A stretch of DNA of 64,000 nucleotides from Isochrysis galbana (GCA_018136815.1 CM030936.1:2817079-2881078), one strand, 5' to 3'; positions 1 to 10,623 are shown, numbered from the stretch's first letter. Notes: generated by a model from the sequence alone, not told the origin. Made by a program: numbers and translations.

Positions 1-2346
1 GCTGTTGCCATCTGTGCTGCCATTCAGGTCTTCCTCGACCACATCCGTCATCGGATGTGAGCCTCCGCTGGGATTGGCCGAACACAAGCTTCCGTGGTCC
101 ACGCCGCGACCTGTGTCCCACTCTTGGTCAAAGAACCCGAGCTCGCGCGCAGCCGCCAAACTGCCGGCTTCAGACGAATCCTCACTTGATTCGCCCCCGG
201 AATCCGCCTCGTCATCAGCGCCGCTATCGCTTCCAATGCCTTCAGCACGAACGGCACTGGGTATGGTCGCAGCCGCCATGAAAGTATCGTCTGAAGAGGC
301 TATGCGCTGTCCACTAGGGGTGTCTCGTCCTTCGGCACACAGCGAGATACCACCGTGACCGCCGCCTAGGGCCCCACCAGCTGGCAGATGGCCCATCTGT
401 GATCCAAGCGGAGACGAGGAGCATTCGCCAAACGTCTTAGGCCCATCGGCGGGCGCAATGGCTGGAACTGGCCGTCTCGACGCCGCTCCATGCAGGGCTG
501 AAGTTCCGCAGCTTGCCGGGCCATTCATAGAACGCGATTGCGACGCATTTGGAGAAACGGCCAGCGGCGACGTGTTTGCCGCACCATGTTGCAGCGATCG
601 CGGAGAAGCTCTACCCTCGTCAAACGTGGTGTCCACGCGGAGCGAGGGTAAGAGCGCGTGACCCGAGGGTTTTCTCCCCGCTTGTGCTAGGGAGACGTGG
701 CTGATTAGAGGTGGCACCATTGCCTTTGAAGCGGACGAGGAAGAAGAGCGAACCTCAGGCCCTAGTGCTGCAAGTGAGGGCGGACGCCGTCTGCCGGCAA
801 GTGGGGAGCTTCCTGTGCTGTCCGCCCGGCTCCCTGTCCGGGTACCCGTCCAGAGAGAGTCGCCACAGGGCGACGAGCTCCCGCTGAGCTTTTCTCTACT
901 CCTACCCGGCGCAAGGGGTAGAGGTTGCGGCATGCGAGGAGCTGTGCCATCCGAGGCGTTCGGCGGCAAAGCATTGCCGTTGGTGCCTAGAGCATTACTA
1001 ACACTCATGTTGGCGTGATGCGCGCACGCCACGTCGCTATTCTGCTTTGCAAAAGACTCGTCAGGTTGACGAAACCGATGACGCCGCTGCTGCAACTCCG
1101 CATGCTTCACTTGCAAATGTTCTTGTGGAGTCTGAAGCGGCGCGCCTGCACAGCTACTCATTGCAGCTCCATCTGCCTGCCCGCTGCAGCTCAAGCCCAC
1201 GAAAGCCTCCCCGCCCACCTCGAGCTGTGGCACAGTAGTGATATCCGTGCTAGACACTCCCCCTAGGGCGCGCATTCCATCCACCGACCCAGGCGCGGTT
1301 GGTACCTGACGCGAGGGCCTGCTACCATGCAACGCATCTGAGGCGCCATTGAGGCGGTCTGCCCAGAGGTCATTCCGCCGCGCCCCGTGATGAGTTGAGG
1401 AACGAACAGGGCCGTTGGCTGGCGACGAGACGCAGGAAGCATTCGCACTCATGCTTTGGCTCCTGCGCGAGTGGCCTGGTGAGTTGCGTGTGCCGCCCAG
1501 CACATCGTGCGCCGAATCGGCACGGATGTGATGCATTTGGAGAGGCGGCGGTAGGAACGATGCATTCGTCTTAGACCCAGTTGTTGTGCAGTTCCGTATG
1601 GCGCTCTGGCTTCCAGACCAGGCTGGCTGGGCGTGGGTCGCTGTCACGAGCGTAGAGCTCTCCGATGGGCCTAGGGGCAGTCTAGTACCCTCTGGTGCCG
1701 CCACCATGCGTACATGCTCAGAGGTGAACATATGGGTAGCCGTGGGCACGACGTGAGGCAGCTCGAATCCCTTGGGCGCGAGCGATGCGAGATCTGTCTC
1801 GCCCGATCCATCCACGTCAGTGAGAGTCGGGGCGTCACGCAGAGTGCATATCCGTCGAAGACAGCATGATGGGCTGAGCGTGATGCTGTCGAGCCGCGCA
1901 AACTTGGTGCCAAAGCTCTCCTTCACAAGGCCACCGAGGTCGAAAACCAGATTGAGCCAGATGCCACGCTCGAGCCCCACTAGGGGGATGCGAGCATGCA
2001 GCGGCGTGATCGAAATGTCGCGCACCGACGTGGAGAAATGAAGTCTGCGCCGGCCGTGGCCGACGTCAGTCACCTGCATCTCAAAGGAGAAGCCCTTCTC
2101 GTCGGCAAGCATGAGCTGCAGCACAGCAAGTGGCTGGACGAGGCCGAGCGACCTCCGCTCATCCTTTGGGATCTGCATTCGGGTGGAGGGCCCTCCCTCG
2201 CACGTGAAGACGTAGCCGCGAGTCGTCTTGTCGTACAGCTTGTGAACGGTGCCCGAAACCTTCCATTTCTCGAGGGGATTGGAGCCGGAAGTGCCAAAGA
2301 CCTCGACCGAGGGGCCGCCCTGGAAGGCCTTGTCGAAGAGGGCCAT
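1..2346 (-). CDS. CFAP20DC: CFAP20-domain protein (CFAP20DC/C3orf67-like), 3' end beyond left edge
   Basis: An open frame of 782 codons runs from the ATG at 2346 to base 1 with no in-frame stop, so the C-terminus lies outside the window. The first ~190 residues read as a CFAP20 (DUF667) domain: a start MALFDKAFQGG, then a conserved series including GSNPLEKWKVSG, QIPKDERRSLGL, RRLHFSTSVRDI, TPLHARIPL and GIWLNLVFDL, in the order known from CFAP20 and its larger relative CFAP20DC. From about residue 200 it becomes a long Ser/Pro/Gly-rich, probably disordered tail, ending in the window with acidic Glu/Asp/Ser clusters. CFAP20 proteins are inner-junction or axoneme-associated ciliary proteins; the long tail favours CFAP20DC over the ~190-residue CFAP20. 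The start is fixed by homology at residues 1-11. A GGTAAG donor-like site lies just upstream (2364-2369, minus strand), so a 5'-UTR intron is possible. Family assignment is strong; the function of the tail is unknown. Confidence 0.85.
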   Translation of the reverse strand, partial: MALFDKAFQGGPSVEVFGTSGSNPLEKWKVSGTVHKLYDKTTRGYVFTCEGGPSTRMQIPKDERRSLGLVQPLAVLQLMLADEKGFSFEMQVTDVGHGRRRLHFSTSVRDISITPLHARIPLVGLERGIWLNLVFDLGGLVKESFGTKFARLDSITLSPSCCLRRICTLRDAPTLTDVDGSGETDLASLAPKGFELPHVVPTATHMFTSEHVRMVAAPEGTRLPLGPSESSTLVTATHAQPAWSGSQSAIRNCTTTGSKTNASFLPPPLQMHHIRADSAHDVLGGTRNSPGHSRRSQSMSANASCVSSPANGPVRSSTHHGARRNDLWADRLNGASDALHGSRPSRQVPTAPGSVDGMRALGGVSSTDITTVPQLEVGGEAFVGLSCSGQADGAAMSSCAGAPLQTPQEHLQVKHAELQQRRHRFRQPDESFAKQNSDVACAHHANMSVSNALGTNGNALPPNASDGTAPRMPQPLPLAPGRSREKLSGSSSPCGDSLWTGTRTGSRADSTGSSPLAGRRRPPSLAALGPEVRSSSSSASKAMVPPLISHVSLAQAGRKPSGHALLPSLRVDTTFDEGRASPRSLQHGAANTSPLAVSPNASQSRSMNGPASCGTSALHGAASRRPVPAIAPADGPKTFGECSSSPLGSQMGHLPAGGALGGGHGGISLCAEGRDTPSGQRIASSDDTFMAAATIPSAVRAEGIGSDSGADDEADSGGESSEDSSEAGSLAAARELGFFDQEWDTGRGVDHGSLCSANPSGGSHPMTDVVEEDLNGSTDGNS

Positions 2347-3000
2347 CAGTGTAGCCGCTCCCTTACCTTCTACGGCAGCGCGAGGGCCACGCGAAACACC
2401 TCCCCTCCAAGCACCTCCTCTCGAGCCTCGACCCCCGCCCCCCGGAGGCCGCCTGCTCGCCCGCAGGCACCTGCGGCTCTTGGGCCCCCTCGTGCGAGGC
2501 GCGGCGGCGCCCCCCTCCGCCCGCAGCCTCTCTCTCCCGCTCTCTCCCACACTCTTTCTTTATTTTCCTCTTTTCCTCTGTCTTCCTCTCTTCCTCCCTC
2601 CTCCCGCTCCCCCCCCCCCCCTCCCACTCTCTCCTACTCTCTCCCACTCTCTTCTACTCTCTCCCCCTCCCCCCTCTCCCTTCCCGCTTTTCCCCTCGTT
2701 TTCCTTTTCTTTCTCTTTCATGGAAGCCCCGCCCGGCCGGCCGGCCGCAGCGGCGCAGGGGCACCTCGGCAGCGCCCCCCCCCCCCCCCCGGCGCCCCTA
2801 AACCCCAAGCCCAAACTAACCCCCCCCCCCCCCCCCCCTCTTCCCCGCCTCCCCTTCCCCCTCTCTCTCCCCCGCCGCCCCCCCCCCCCCCTCCCTCCCC
2901 CCACTCTCAGCGCTGCAGTCCTCTCCACACCAATCTCAGCATTCAGGGAGTCGCTCCATGGATTCATCGGGCGGTCGCCGGCGACGAGAAGAAGAGCGGC
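2347..3000. other. low-complexity pyrimidine/proline-codon-rich tract
   Basis: The + strand is mostly C and T, with long C runs at 2605-2625, 2777-2795, 2820-2840 and 2878-2892. It forms the upstream region of the minus-strand CFAP20DC-like gene. Open frames through it are proline- or glycine-rich by composition and are not believable proteins. Confidence 0.7.
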
Positions 3001-3377
3001 CGCAACGCCACCCGCTCGTCATCAAGGCTCCAAGAACAAGAAGAGGGAGAGGCCTACCTAAAGAAGGGGAAAAGGGAAATGGTCGCGTTCCGTCGAAAGA
3101 GGAACAGTTCATTTTTTTGGACTTTCATTTTAATTCAAATGGTTCACATTTAAGTTAGATGAGTTTTATTTTTTGCATTTTGTATACAGAATGATACATT
3201 GAAAACCATATTGGCTTTAAGGTGGTTCTTAAGGTTTTTATCTGGTACGTGCGCAGCAGGTGGCGTCCGCCCACCCGCCGGCACCAGCCCGTCCCTGCAT
3301 GCTACCACACTCATGTTTGGGCTGTGGGTGTTCGGCGACCCGCAGCCGCAGGGTTTGAACATTGGAGTGGTGCCTGG

Positions 3378-3817
3378 CAGTGATGTGGCATCAGTTCGTA
3401 AGCTGACACTGACTTCGAGCTTACACCGATATCAGTAGCTTATATCAGCTGATGAGGTCCATCAGCTGATATCACCTTTGGGGCTCTGAGCAAGCAGTTT
3501 ATCAGCTGATATCAGTAGCTGTTGTGTTTGTTTAAGATATGAAAATGACAAATTGCAGTAATATAATCTGTGTATGAGCCTTCTTGGCTCAGTGTGCACG
3601 CGCTCATCTGTGATGGCATCCAGGCGCTAGTTCGATCCCCAGATCAATGTACTTTTTGCACAGAATCCTTTTTGCAGGTACAAAGTAAAGGAGGCTGCGT
3701 GTTTTGTTTTCTCCCAGCTCCAAGCTGATGACACCTGACAGCTGATATAAGTTATCAGCTCGAGGTGAACTGATGCTCACATAAAAAACTGATATCCGTA
3801 CTGATGCCACATCACTG
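3378..3817. mobile_element. hAT-type MITE, 440 bp, with 8-bp target site duplication
   Basis: The ends are perfect inverted repeats of at least 17 bp (left CAGTGATGTGGCATCAG, right its reverse complement). The element is flanked by identical 8-bp copies GTGCCTGG at 3370-3377 and 3818-3825. An 8-bp duplication with CAGTG termini is the hAT superfamily signature. No transposase is encoded, so this is a non-autonomous element. The interior holds several copies of the palindrome ATCAGCTGAT (around 3447, 3469, 3500 and 3740) and tRNA-like promoter boxes. The intact duplication and perfect ends suggest a fairly recent insertion. Confidence 0.9.
3585..3640 (+). promoter_or_regulatory. tRNA-like RNA polymerase III A and B boxes inside the MITE
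   Basis: TGGCTCAGTGTG at 3585-3596 resembles a tRNA A box and AGTTCGATCCCC at 3629-3640 resembles a B box, with tRNA-like spacing. A plausible cloverleaf is not preserved, so this is a tRNA-derived (SINE-like) segment, not a tRNA gene. Confidence 0.5.
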
Positions 3818-5304
3818 GTGCCTGGTTGCGCCTTGTTGGCCGACACGCCGCCCGAGGCGACTCGCGAGCCGCTGCGCGTGATGCAGGTGCAGCGCGGCAA
3901 GCGGGCGTCCACCACAGCACTGCTGTGCCCGACGCTTAGGACGAGGAGGGCGCGCGGGAAGCGGCTGCTGCGGCGCAGGAGGCAATCCCCTCATGTGCAC
4001 GCGCGATTTGCTTCAGGGCGTTCAGCTGGAGGCCGACGCGCAGACGTGGCGTGCCTGGCGGGGAGCACCCCTACGCGGAGGAAATGTATGCAAAGGAGAT
4101 AGATGGGTAGCCGGGAGAAGCGCTGGTGCGCTCGCACCGGGATGGTGAGGGCGCTGGTTCCTTGATCTACGCTTACCGGGACGTCATCGACACCCCTAAG
4201 TTCACGACGGCAGGCGGGAGGGAGGTGAACCTGTCGCCAATACAAGATGTTGCTGTGGGCATGCGGCCGTCGGGCAGTTGTGTTACGGATGCCCCTCCGC
4301 CCTCTCCCGTGTTTACTTTCTAAGTCCTGTGGGATCTCCCCTCTTCTCTCTCTCTTCACGTGAGGAGAGGCGACGGGCTCCCTCTCTTCTTTTCTCTTTC
4401 CCCTCTCTTTTCCTCCCCCTCGCGCGCTCACTCTGTTTATGTTAGTATTCTACGTGTTACTGTGAGTGTGCGTGAGGTGGTGGTGTTTGGGGTTTGTATA
4501 GAGAATTTTATCCGGTTCTGTTCCGAAGAGAGCGCGAGCGATGGCGCGATGGCGTCGCTCTCTCTCCTCTCGGCCGCCCTGGTCACCATGATGTTGCCAG
4601 GGCGATAAGTTGCTGCACGCAAATTGCCGGCGGCGGGAGTCGTTCTGCGGACCAGGCTCAGCGCCCCGCGCATCCACTCCGCGTGGCCGCGTGTGCTGCT
4701 AGCTGCTGGCAGCGCGCTGGCCTTAGCGCTGCAAGGGCACGCAATAAAAAATTTTTCCAACTGGGAAGGTGCTGGTCCGAAGTTTTTTCTTCAGTGAAGG
4801 TGCAGGTGAAGGTGAGAGTGCAGGAACTGCAGGTGCAGGTGAAGACACGGTGAACGGGGCGCGCTGGGCGGCCAGTAGCCCGCCAAGGTGGCTGTTGATC
4901 GTGCTCGCGTGGGATTGCAAGTTGAGAGCCAAAATTGATCAAGTGGTGGGGCACACCACCCATGTTATCGGAAAAAATAAGCAGGCACCTGCACTGCACG
5001 CACACTCCTTCACTCCAACTGCGGCATCGACGCCCGCAACACTGGGAATGCGTGACGCTAAGCCTTCGCCTTCTGAAGGAGCCCAGCCGGAGAGCGCCTG
5101 ACTCACCATTGGTTGCCAAATCTGCGACACCACTGACTTCGGGCGCTCGACTGGCGACCTCTACGGCCTCAGCAGCATCCTCGCAGTTTGCCGCTGCACC
5201 GCTGCAGCACTGTAGCAACCCCGGGAGTGCGCAACGCTACCCCTTCGCCGTCTGAAGGAGCCTAGGCCCGAGACATGACCATTAATGCAAGCCGGGGCGC
5301 TCAG

Positions 5305-5420
5305 ATGACCCGCCCGCCCGCCCCCGGGCTCTGCCGGGGTCTCTGCAGGGCCTGCTGGGACATCTTCACCTGCGTCTTCACCTGCGTCGGCGTGCGGCAT
5401 CGGCCAGCGGCTCAGTGCAG
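5305..5420 (-). repeat. dispersed repeat, partner at 14905-15025
   Basis: The reverse complement of this stretch matches 14905-15025 closely: both read through CTGAGCCGCTGGCCGATGC, then a run of GGTGAAG motifs, then GCAGAGCCCGGGGGC. The surrounding 4750-5300 contains related short repeats (CAGGTGAAGG; CTTCTGAAGGAGCC at about 5065 and 5250). I see no gene in 4400-5600. Confidence 0.7.
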
Positions 5421-5685
5421 CCGCCGATATTCCCAGTTGTAATTATTTTTTATTACGCCACCGCCAGCTGCGCTGGGCACTTTGGAGCACGCCCTTCTCG
5501 CATCACATGATACCGACTGATCGCCTGCCTTCCTGCCTTTCTTCCTTTTGTATGTACGTTGGGTGGCCGGTGCGGTGTGTGCGATTCGGAAGGAGAAGGG
5601 CGTCGAGCGTTGTGCATTGGTACGTGGTACGTTTTGGGCGTCCGTGTGCTGTCGCATGTGCATGTGCGCGTGTAATATATGCACC

Positions 5686-5785
5686 GTGTGTGTGTGCGTG
5701 CGTGTGTGTGTGTGTGTGTGTGTGTGCGTGCGTGTGTGTGTGTGTGTGTGTGCGCGTGTGTGCGTGTGTGTGTGTGTGTGTGTTT

Positions 5786-5861
<76 letters not shown>

Positions 5862-5918
5862 CGTGTGTGTGTGTGTGTGTGTGCGTGTGTGTGTGTGTGT
5901 GTGTGTGCGTGTGAGCGT
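5686..5918. repeat. (TG)n microsatellite
   Basis: About 230 bp of TG/CA dinucleotide repeat interrupted by occasional TGCG. It produces long Cys-Val or Thr-His open frames on both strands that are artefacts. Confidence 0.95.
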
Positions 5919-6353
5919 GCACTGCTCTCGGATCGGGCGCGCTAGCCCAGCTGTGCTGCAGTATGACTGCACGAGCATGAACAGGCTGATGCCAAGCCCT
6001 TGTGTGTGTGTGTATGTACACCTATTCCAACACTGGTCTCTCTCATTATCATTGCTCGTATCTAATGTTTCATTACATTCCTAGTAGGGAGCTAGCCGAG
6101 GCCGCCGGCCTGTCTTCGGCGCGCGCGCACTGCTGTACGGCGGCTCCGCCGCCGCTACCCGGGTGATTATCCTGAATAGTGGATTTTCACTATTCGGAAC
6201 TGGTGGGTAGTAGCTCCCCCCCTACCCACATGGAGGTGGGTAGTGGAAATCGGATGTGGGTAGGTGAGTAGCACGATACCCAGTTATCTGGTTACAGGCC
6301 TTAATGCTTAAATGGAAACGGAAAGACGAAAGTGACAAACCTCCTCATATACT

Positions 6354-6553
6354 CCTACATGTGAAACACAGTCAAACTTAGAAATAAAACAGCAAAAACA
6401 GTATGTTTTTTGCCGTCAAAAAAAACAGAGAAAAACAGTGTGAAAAACAAAAGTGCCGGGTAGGGGGGCCGCCTGAAATAAAACAGCGAAAAACATATGT
6501 TTTGGGCCTCCGACCTCCGAAAAAAAACACCGTTCCTGTGTTTCACATGTAGG
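6354..6553. mobile_element. MITE, 200 bp, 17-bp perfect TIRs, 8-bp target duplication
   Basis: The ends are CCTACATGTGAAACACA and its exact reverse complement. Identical 8-bp copies CATATACT flank it at 6346-6353 and 6554-6561. The interior is rich in AAAAACAG/CTGTTTTT motifs, also seen beside the Harbinger element near 44370 and 48400. An 8-bp duplication fits hAT or P-like superfamilies, but the CCTAC terminus is not typical of either, so the superfamily is left open. Confidence 0.88.
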
Positions 6554-6589
6554 CATATACTCCATCCATACCTAGATAGATATTGATTC

Positions 6590-6800
6590 CCTCTCCTGCG
6601 GCACGCGCGATGGCGATGGCGCGCCTGCAGCATGGCCCCCGCTGCCCTCTGGCGACCCCTCGAGGCTCCTGGCTCCTGGAGGCCAGCTCAGGGGGCAGAG
6701 GAGGCTGGGGCTGGGCCGCTGGGCCCTGGCCTCCCCTCTCACCTGCCTCTCTCTCCCTCGCTGGCGCTCCTGAGCCTTAGGGGCCCCCACTCTGCACCTG
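6590..6800 (+). repeat. dispersed GC-rich repeat (also at 14285-14480, 42400-42544 and, reversed, 18650-18800)
   Basis: Shared landmarks are GGCACGCGCGATGGCG, GCTCCTGGAGGCCAGCTC, GGGGGCAGAGGAGGCTGG and CTCCCTCGCTGGCGCTCC. At 42400-42544 the same sequence leads directly into a LINE reverse transcriptase, so it probably belongs to a retroelement 5' region or a co-mobilised repeat. Confidence 0.8.
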
Positions 6801-6999
6801 TCAGGTCACAAGTCACATGTCTGCCTGTCGACCACGACCAGGGGGGGGGAATCTGAAGATTCAGGGCCAACACCTATCACTGGCCAGGAATAGGGCGCAC
6901 GTCAGGAAGTGAAATCGGCTAGAGTAGGCGCCGAATATTGTACTACTACTACTCTACAGGTACAAAATTCAACGGCGCCCGGCACCGGCCTATGGCGGG

Positions 7000-8387
7000 A
7001 TGGTGCTCCACGGGCTTCTCTTGCTGGACGGGCTTTCTGGGTGCGTGCTCTACTCCGAGCGCTTCACAGACGCCTACGGGCTGATCACATCCGCCGAGCT
7101 CGGTAGGTCACCGCGCGCTTGCCCGCGCCCGCTCAACCGCTGGCTGCCTGTTACTACTTTGAGCCCTGCAACAGCCTCTACTCAACTCCCTCCGCCCCTC
7201 CGCATCAACCCGCTTCAGCACGCGACGAGATGCGACTCGGGGCGATGCTCTTCGCACTCCATTTGAATGCGGCCACCGTACGCGACGATGACGCCTCGTC
7301 TTCCGAGATGAAGTACGGGATCGGCGATGCCATGCTGTGCTTCCGCTCTAGCACATGCAGGGGGCTGCTGCTGGTTGCGTCAGTCCACACAGAGTTGAGC
7401 AGCGAGGGCGCTGACCATCTCACGAGCGAACTGCTAGCTCGTCTGCAAAAGCGTTTTGCAGCTCAGCTCGATGCCAGGGCCACCCAAGGCGCTTGGTGCT
7501 CACTGAAGCGACGGGCATTCCAAGGAGATCTGACACAGATCGTATTTTCGCTGGCGTCTTGGATGGTTGCAAAGGCAGAGGTTGAGCTGAGAGCAACCTG
7601 GCGTGACTCGTCAGTTGATGGCGACCCAGGGAAGAAGCGCCATGGGTCTCTCGCTGGAATGGATCCGAGTAGCGTGTCGCCGATCCGTGTGGCTCCCACC
7701 CTGTCGGCGCTTTTGGATAGATCAATGTGTGACGCATTGCATCCATCAAGGACTTCTGTCAAAGTGGTGGAGCAAGAGGATGTATGGGGTTCGTGCGGCT
7801 GCTTCCCGCGCATTGGTAGACCTCCTCCGAGCAAGGGCACCCCTATTCGTGCCCGCTCGCGAGGGAATAGCGCCAGGCGCCCAGCTCCGCACGGATATCA
7901 GGTGGCCATCGACAATGAGGAACCTCCTATATTGTGGGTCCACAGTGCCAACTCTGCAACTGAGGATGCTGTGTGCGCTCTCAATGTCCACCCACAGCGC
8001 GATACTCATAGAGATATGGGTGAAAAATCACCTCTTTTCTCGAGGTTAAGGCCACTCGATTGCCACCATACACGCAGCGTTGTGGCCTGCAACGCTCTAC
8101 TTTTGGCGTCGCAACAATTGCCTGCTCCTCATGAGGGGCGCACTCAAGTCGCTCAAGACGCTGCCGATGCAACGATCGATGCTATTGTTCTGGTCCGGCC
8201 GCCGCTTCTATTCTACGTCCGGGCAGGTGACGGGAGCTTTGAGGTGCAAGAATCGAGAGAGGCTGCGACGCAGGCTGCATCTGCAATCAGTGGCTGGATT
8301 CGTCCGCTCCAGCTTACAATGGTGTTGCTTGAGTCGCTTCTAGTGAAGCAGGCAAGTCGGTCCATTGAAAGCATACAAACTGCTTGA
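7000..8387 (+). CDS. two-exon protein with longin-like N-terminus, function unknown
   Basis: Exon 1 is 7000-7102 and exon 2 is 7219-8387. The intron has a GTAGGT donor at 7103 and a TTCAG acceptor ending at 7218, and joining keeps the frame (424 codons including stop). The N-terminus MVLHGLLLLDGLSGCVLYSE, followed by a hydrophobic LGAMLFALHLNAATV, an acidic gap, and MLCFRSSTCRGLLLVASV, has the strand-helix pattern of longin/roadblock-like trafficking domains, in which the first strand carries the start Met. The middle (about residues 200-330) is Ser/Arg/Pro-rich and probably disordered. The C-terminal 90 residues, from SVVACNALLLASQQ, are again ordered-looking with AIVLVRPPLLFYV. Family membership is inferred from pattern only. 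An alternative upstream ATG at 6993 is in another frame and gives no sensible protein. Confidence 0.65.
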
Positions 8388-9582
8388 GGTACTTTTCCAG
8401 GTTTAGGCACGAGATGCGAGAAGACCATCATTTGATGCATCCTGATGCATTTTCCCGCAATCTTCTCTTCGAGTACCAACGCTCAAACGACCTTGTCATT
8501 GCAATTCACTAAGAATGTGCCCTATCTTGGACAATCAATTGTTTCCCACTTCTAATATCCGTCTTACATCAGCATGCCATTTCCACCCTCATGTCTACAC
8601 TTGTCCACTCAGATTCGAATGCCTTCGCCTCATCTTGCACTCACTCTCTTCTTGAACTTGTCCGTGTGCGAGATCCTTGCTCATTTGTGCTCGCCGTACG
8701 CTTTCGCGTTGCGCGGATGCCAAGTAGCAAGAAGGATCATCTGCCAATAGCCAACTATTCGTTTTCATTTCAAATCTGTGATTCTAAGGCATGCGATGGA
8801 GCGTGGTGTTGGTGTTATATGTGTAATGCGGGCGGTGCCACTCAGTCAGGGGCACATAATAGTTGGACTGCCGCTACGGTAAGGACTTGACCACTAACAA
8901 GCGTACAAGGGTCGCCCACCGTCCCACCCCCTACTGCTGCTAGCGCCTATTATACTCTTCGGCCCCCCGCCCGCCCGCGACTGCCACGGCCACGGCCCCC
9001 CGCGTGATCATGAATTTTTGCTTAGTGTTCTCACTGCTGCGCGCAGCTTTGGGTCTTTCACTTACTAATACGTAGCCACGCCTGGCGTCTCTTCTGTCTC
9101 TCCGTCCAGAAGGTGCAACTCGCAACTCGAGGTTCCCTTTTTTTGTCACCCCCCCTGAGAGGGTGCAACCTCAGGTTTGGTTGTTTTTTTCGCAAGTAGC
9201 AAGAAGCATTTGCATGCACGCTAGTTCATCACGATCGGTGTCCATATGGTTGGTGGAGAAGTGCACAACATGGTGCAAGAATGCCCCGCGCGGACTCGAA
9301 ACGGCCGCGAGGGAGAAGTGAGAAGCAAAGACCTCAGTATAAACATACAGAGGTTAGAATGAGCATCCACGATGCATGAGATGGATGTATCCATGATAGA
9401 TATGCATCTATGATGAACATATCATGGATGTATCCATGATACATGCAAGAGGCTGCAACCTCAGGTTTGGTTGTTTTTTTTACAAATGCCCCGTGAATAG
9501 GATATAAAAAAATTCAGGACCCCCCCCCCTTCTGTACCCCGCCCCCCCCCCCCCTTGTTTCTTTGCCTCTCCTCTCGCGCCC
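8388..9582. other. intergenic, repeats only
   Basis: No convincing exon. Contains the repeat at 9275-9442, and a short direct repeat GCAACCTCAGGTTTGGTTG at about 9163-9181 and 9456-9474 that brackets it. A C-rich homopolymer tract at 9518-9555 lies just upstream of the ankyrin gene. Confidence 0.6.
9275..9442 (+). repeat. ~170-bp dispersed repeat, near-identical to 15288-15463
   Basis: Both copies read GCAAGAATGCCCCGCGCGG and continue to a palindromic segment made of GATGTATCCATGATA and ATATGCATCTATGATG. Only scattered substitutions separate the copies. The second copy lies about 130 bp upstream of a Ty3/Gypsy RNase H relic, so this may be an LTR piece; that link is inference. Confidence 0.8.
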
Positions 9583-10623
9583 ATGTCCCTCCTCCGTCCA
9601 GTGGACAGTGCATCGGAGCCCGAGGCGGAGTGCGCACTTGCGCTCGCGCGCATGCACCAGGGCCCCTGGTGCCCACAGAGCGCCATGGGATGCCTGCACA
9701 TGCGCACACCTCCTACCACCCTGGCAGAAACCCAGCGCTGCTGCTCGCGCAAGTTTGCGACAATGCATGATCTCAGGGCACACGCGCCTCTGATGTTCGC
9801 GTGCCGACACGGCCATCCTCTATGCATTCGGGCACTGGTGACGGCCCAAGCGTCGCTGAATGCCACGGACTACATCGGATGGAGCGCCTTGATGATCACG
9901 TGCCTGAATGGCCACTCTGAGTGTGCCCAGGCACTGCTCGATGCGCACGCGGACGTCGATCAGCAGAACTACGCTGGTAGCACCGCCTTGATGTGTGCTT
10001 GTCGATGCGGGCATGAGCTGTGCATGCTTGCGCTGATCGCGGCTGGTGCAGACGTCAACCGGTCCGGTGCAAAAGGATGGACAGCCCTGTTGATCGCATG
10101 CAACTATGGTCATGAGTCGTGCGTGCGGGCGCTAATCAAGGCCGGCGCGAACGTCGATGTGCAGAGCGGTGATGGCTCCACTGCACACAAATCGTGCTTT
10201 GGAGTGGCAAACGAGTCGGTCGTCCGCAAACACTTTCTGCAACAAGCTGCAAATCGAGTTTAACTCCCGTCCACGTCGCCGCAGGAAAATGAATTCACTC
10301 CGCTCATGGATGCTGCGCGTGAGGACGACGATTTTGAGGTCAAGCGCCTCCTAGATGAGGGCGATGACCCCAACCAAGTGCACCCAGAGCATGGCATAAC
10401 GGCTTTGATGTGCGCATGTGAATGTGCTTCGATCAACGCCATTGATGTTATTCTTCAACATTCGTCCGTAAACATCGACATGCGCGACCCAGATGGGTAC
10501 ACGGCCATCATGCACGCCTGCACGATGGGATATGAAGGAAAAACCAGCGGCGTCGAATGGGAGCTCTTTGAAGACGTCGTGGAACGCATGCGCAAGGTGG
10601 CAAGTGCAAACGACGTACTATAG
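9583..10623 (+). CDS. ankyrin-repeat protein
   Basis: Residues from about 65 on form successive ankyrin repeats: APLMFACRHGHPLCIRALV, SALMITCLNGHSECAQALL, TALMCACRCGHELCMLAL, TALLIACNYGHESCVRALI. The first frame stops at 10263, but a second block in another frame (FTPLMDAAREDDDFEVKRLL, then GITALMCACE and GYTAIMHACT) continues to 10623. A GT donor after codon GAT at 10158 and the GCCGCAG acceptor ending at 10284 would join them in phase through AGANVD/ENEFTPLMDAA, which restores the repeat register. I therefore read one gene with a ~126-bp intron, giving about six repeats. No other domain is visible. Ankyrin repeats mediate protein binding; the partner is unknown. The start at 9583 follows a long C-rich tract and could be further upstream. 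Confidence 0.75.

Larger units (their letters stand above)
3199..4330 (+). other. possible exon remains interrupted by a MITE; identity unknown
   Basis: Open plus-strand segments flank the MITE at 3378-3817. With the element and one target copy removed, the frame ending LNIGVVPG at 3377 is in phase with the frame that continues CALLADTPPEATREPL after 3825. Further downstream, two adjacent frames around 4010-4110 give protein-like text (QLEADAQTWRAW, then EHPYAEEMYAKEIDG) separated by a one-base shift in a G run. I recognise no family. It may be a decayed gene or chance coding-like sequence. Confidence 0.25.

Noticed and set aside
2249-3153. Proline-rich plus-strand frames of 270-385 codons
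   Set aside because: They overlap the antisense CFAP20DC-like coding sequence and a C-run tract; composition alone explains them.
5412-6084. Long Thr-His and Cys-Val open frames on both strands
   Set aside because: They are six-frame readings of the (TG)n microsatellite.
9275-9442. CRISPR-like array from the repeated GATGTATCCATGATA units
   Set aside because: Units are few, overlapping and palindromic, with no regular spacers, and the DNA is eukaryotic.
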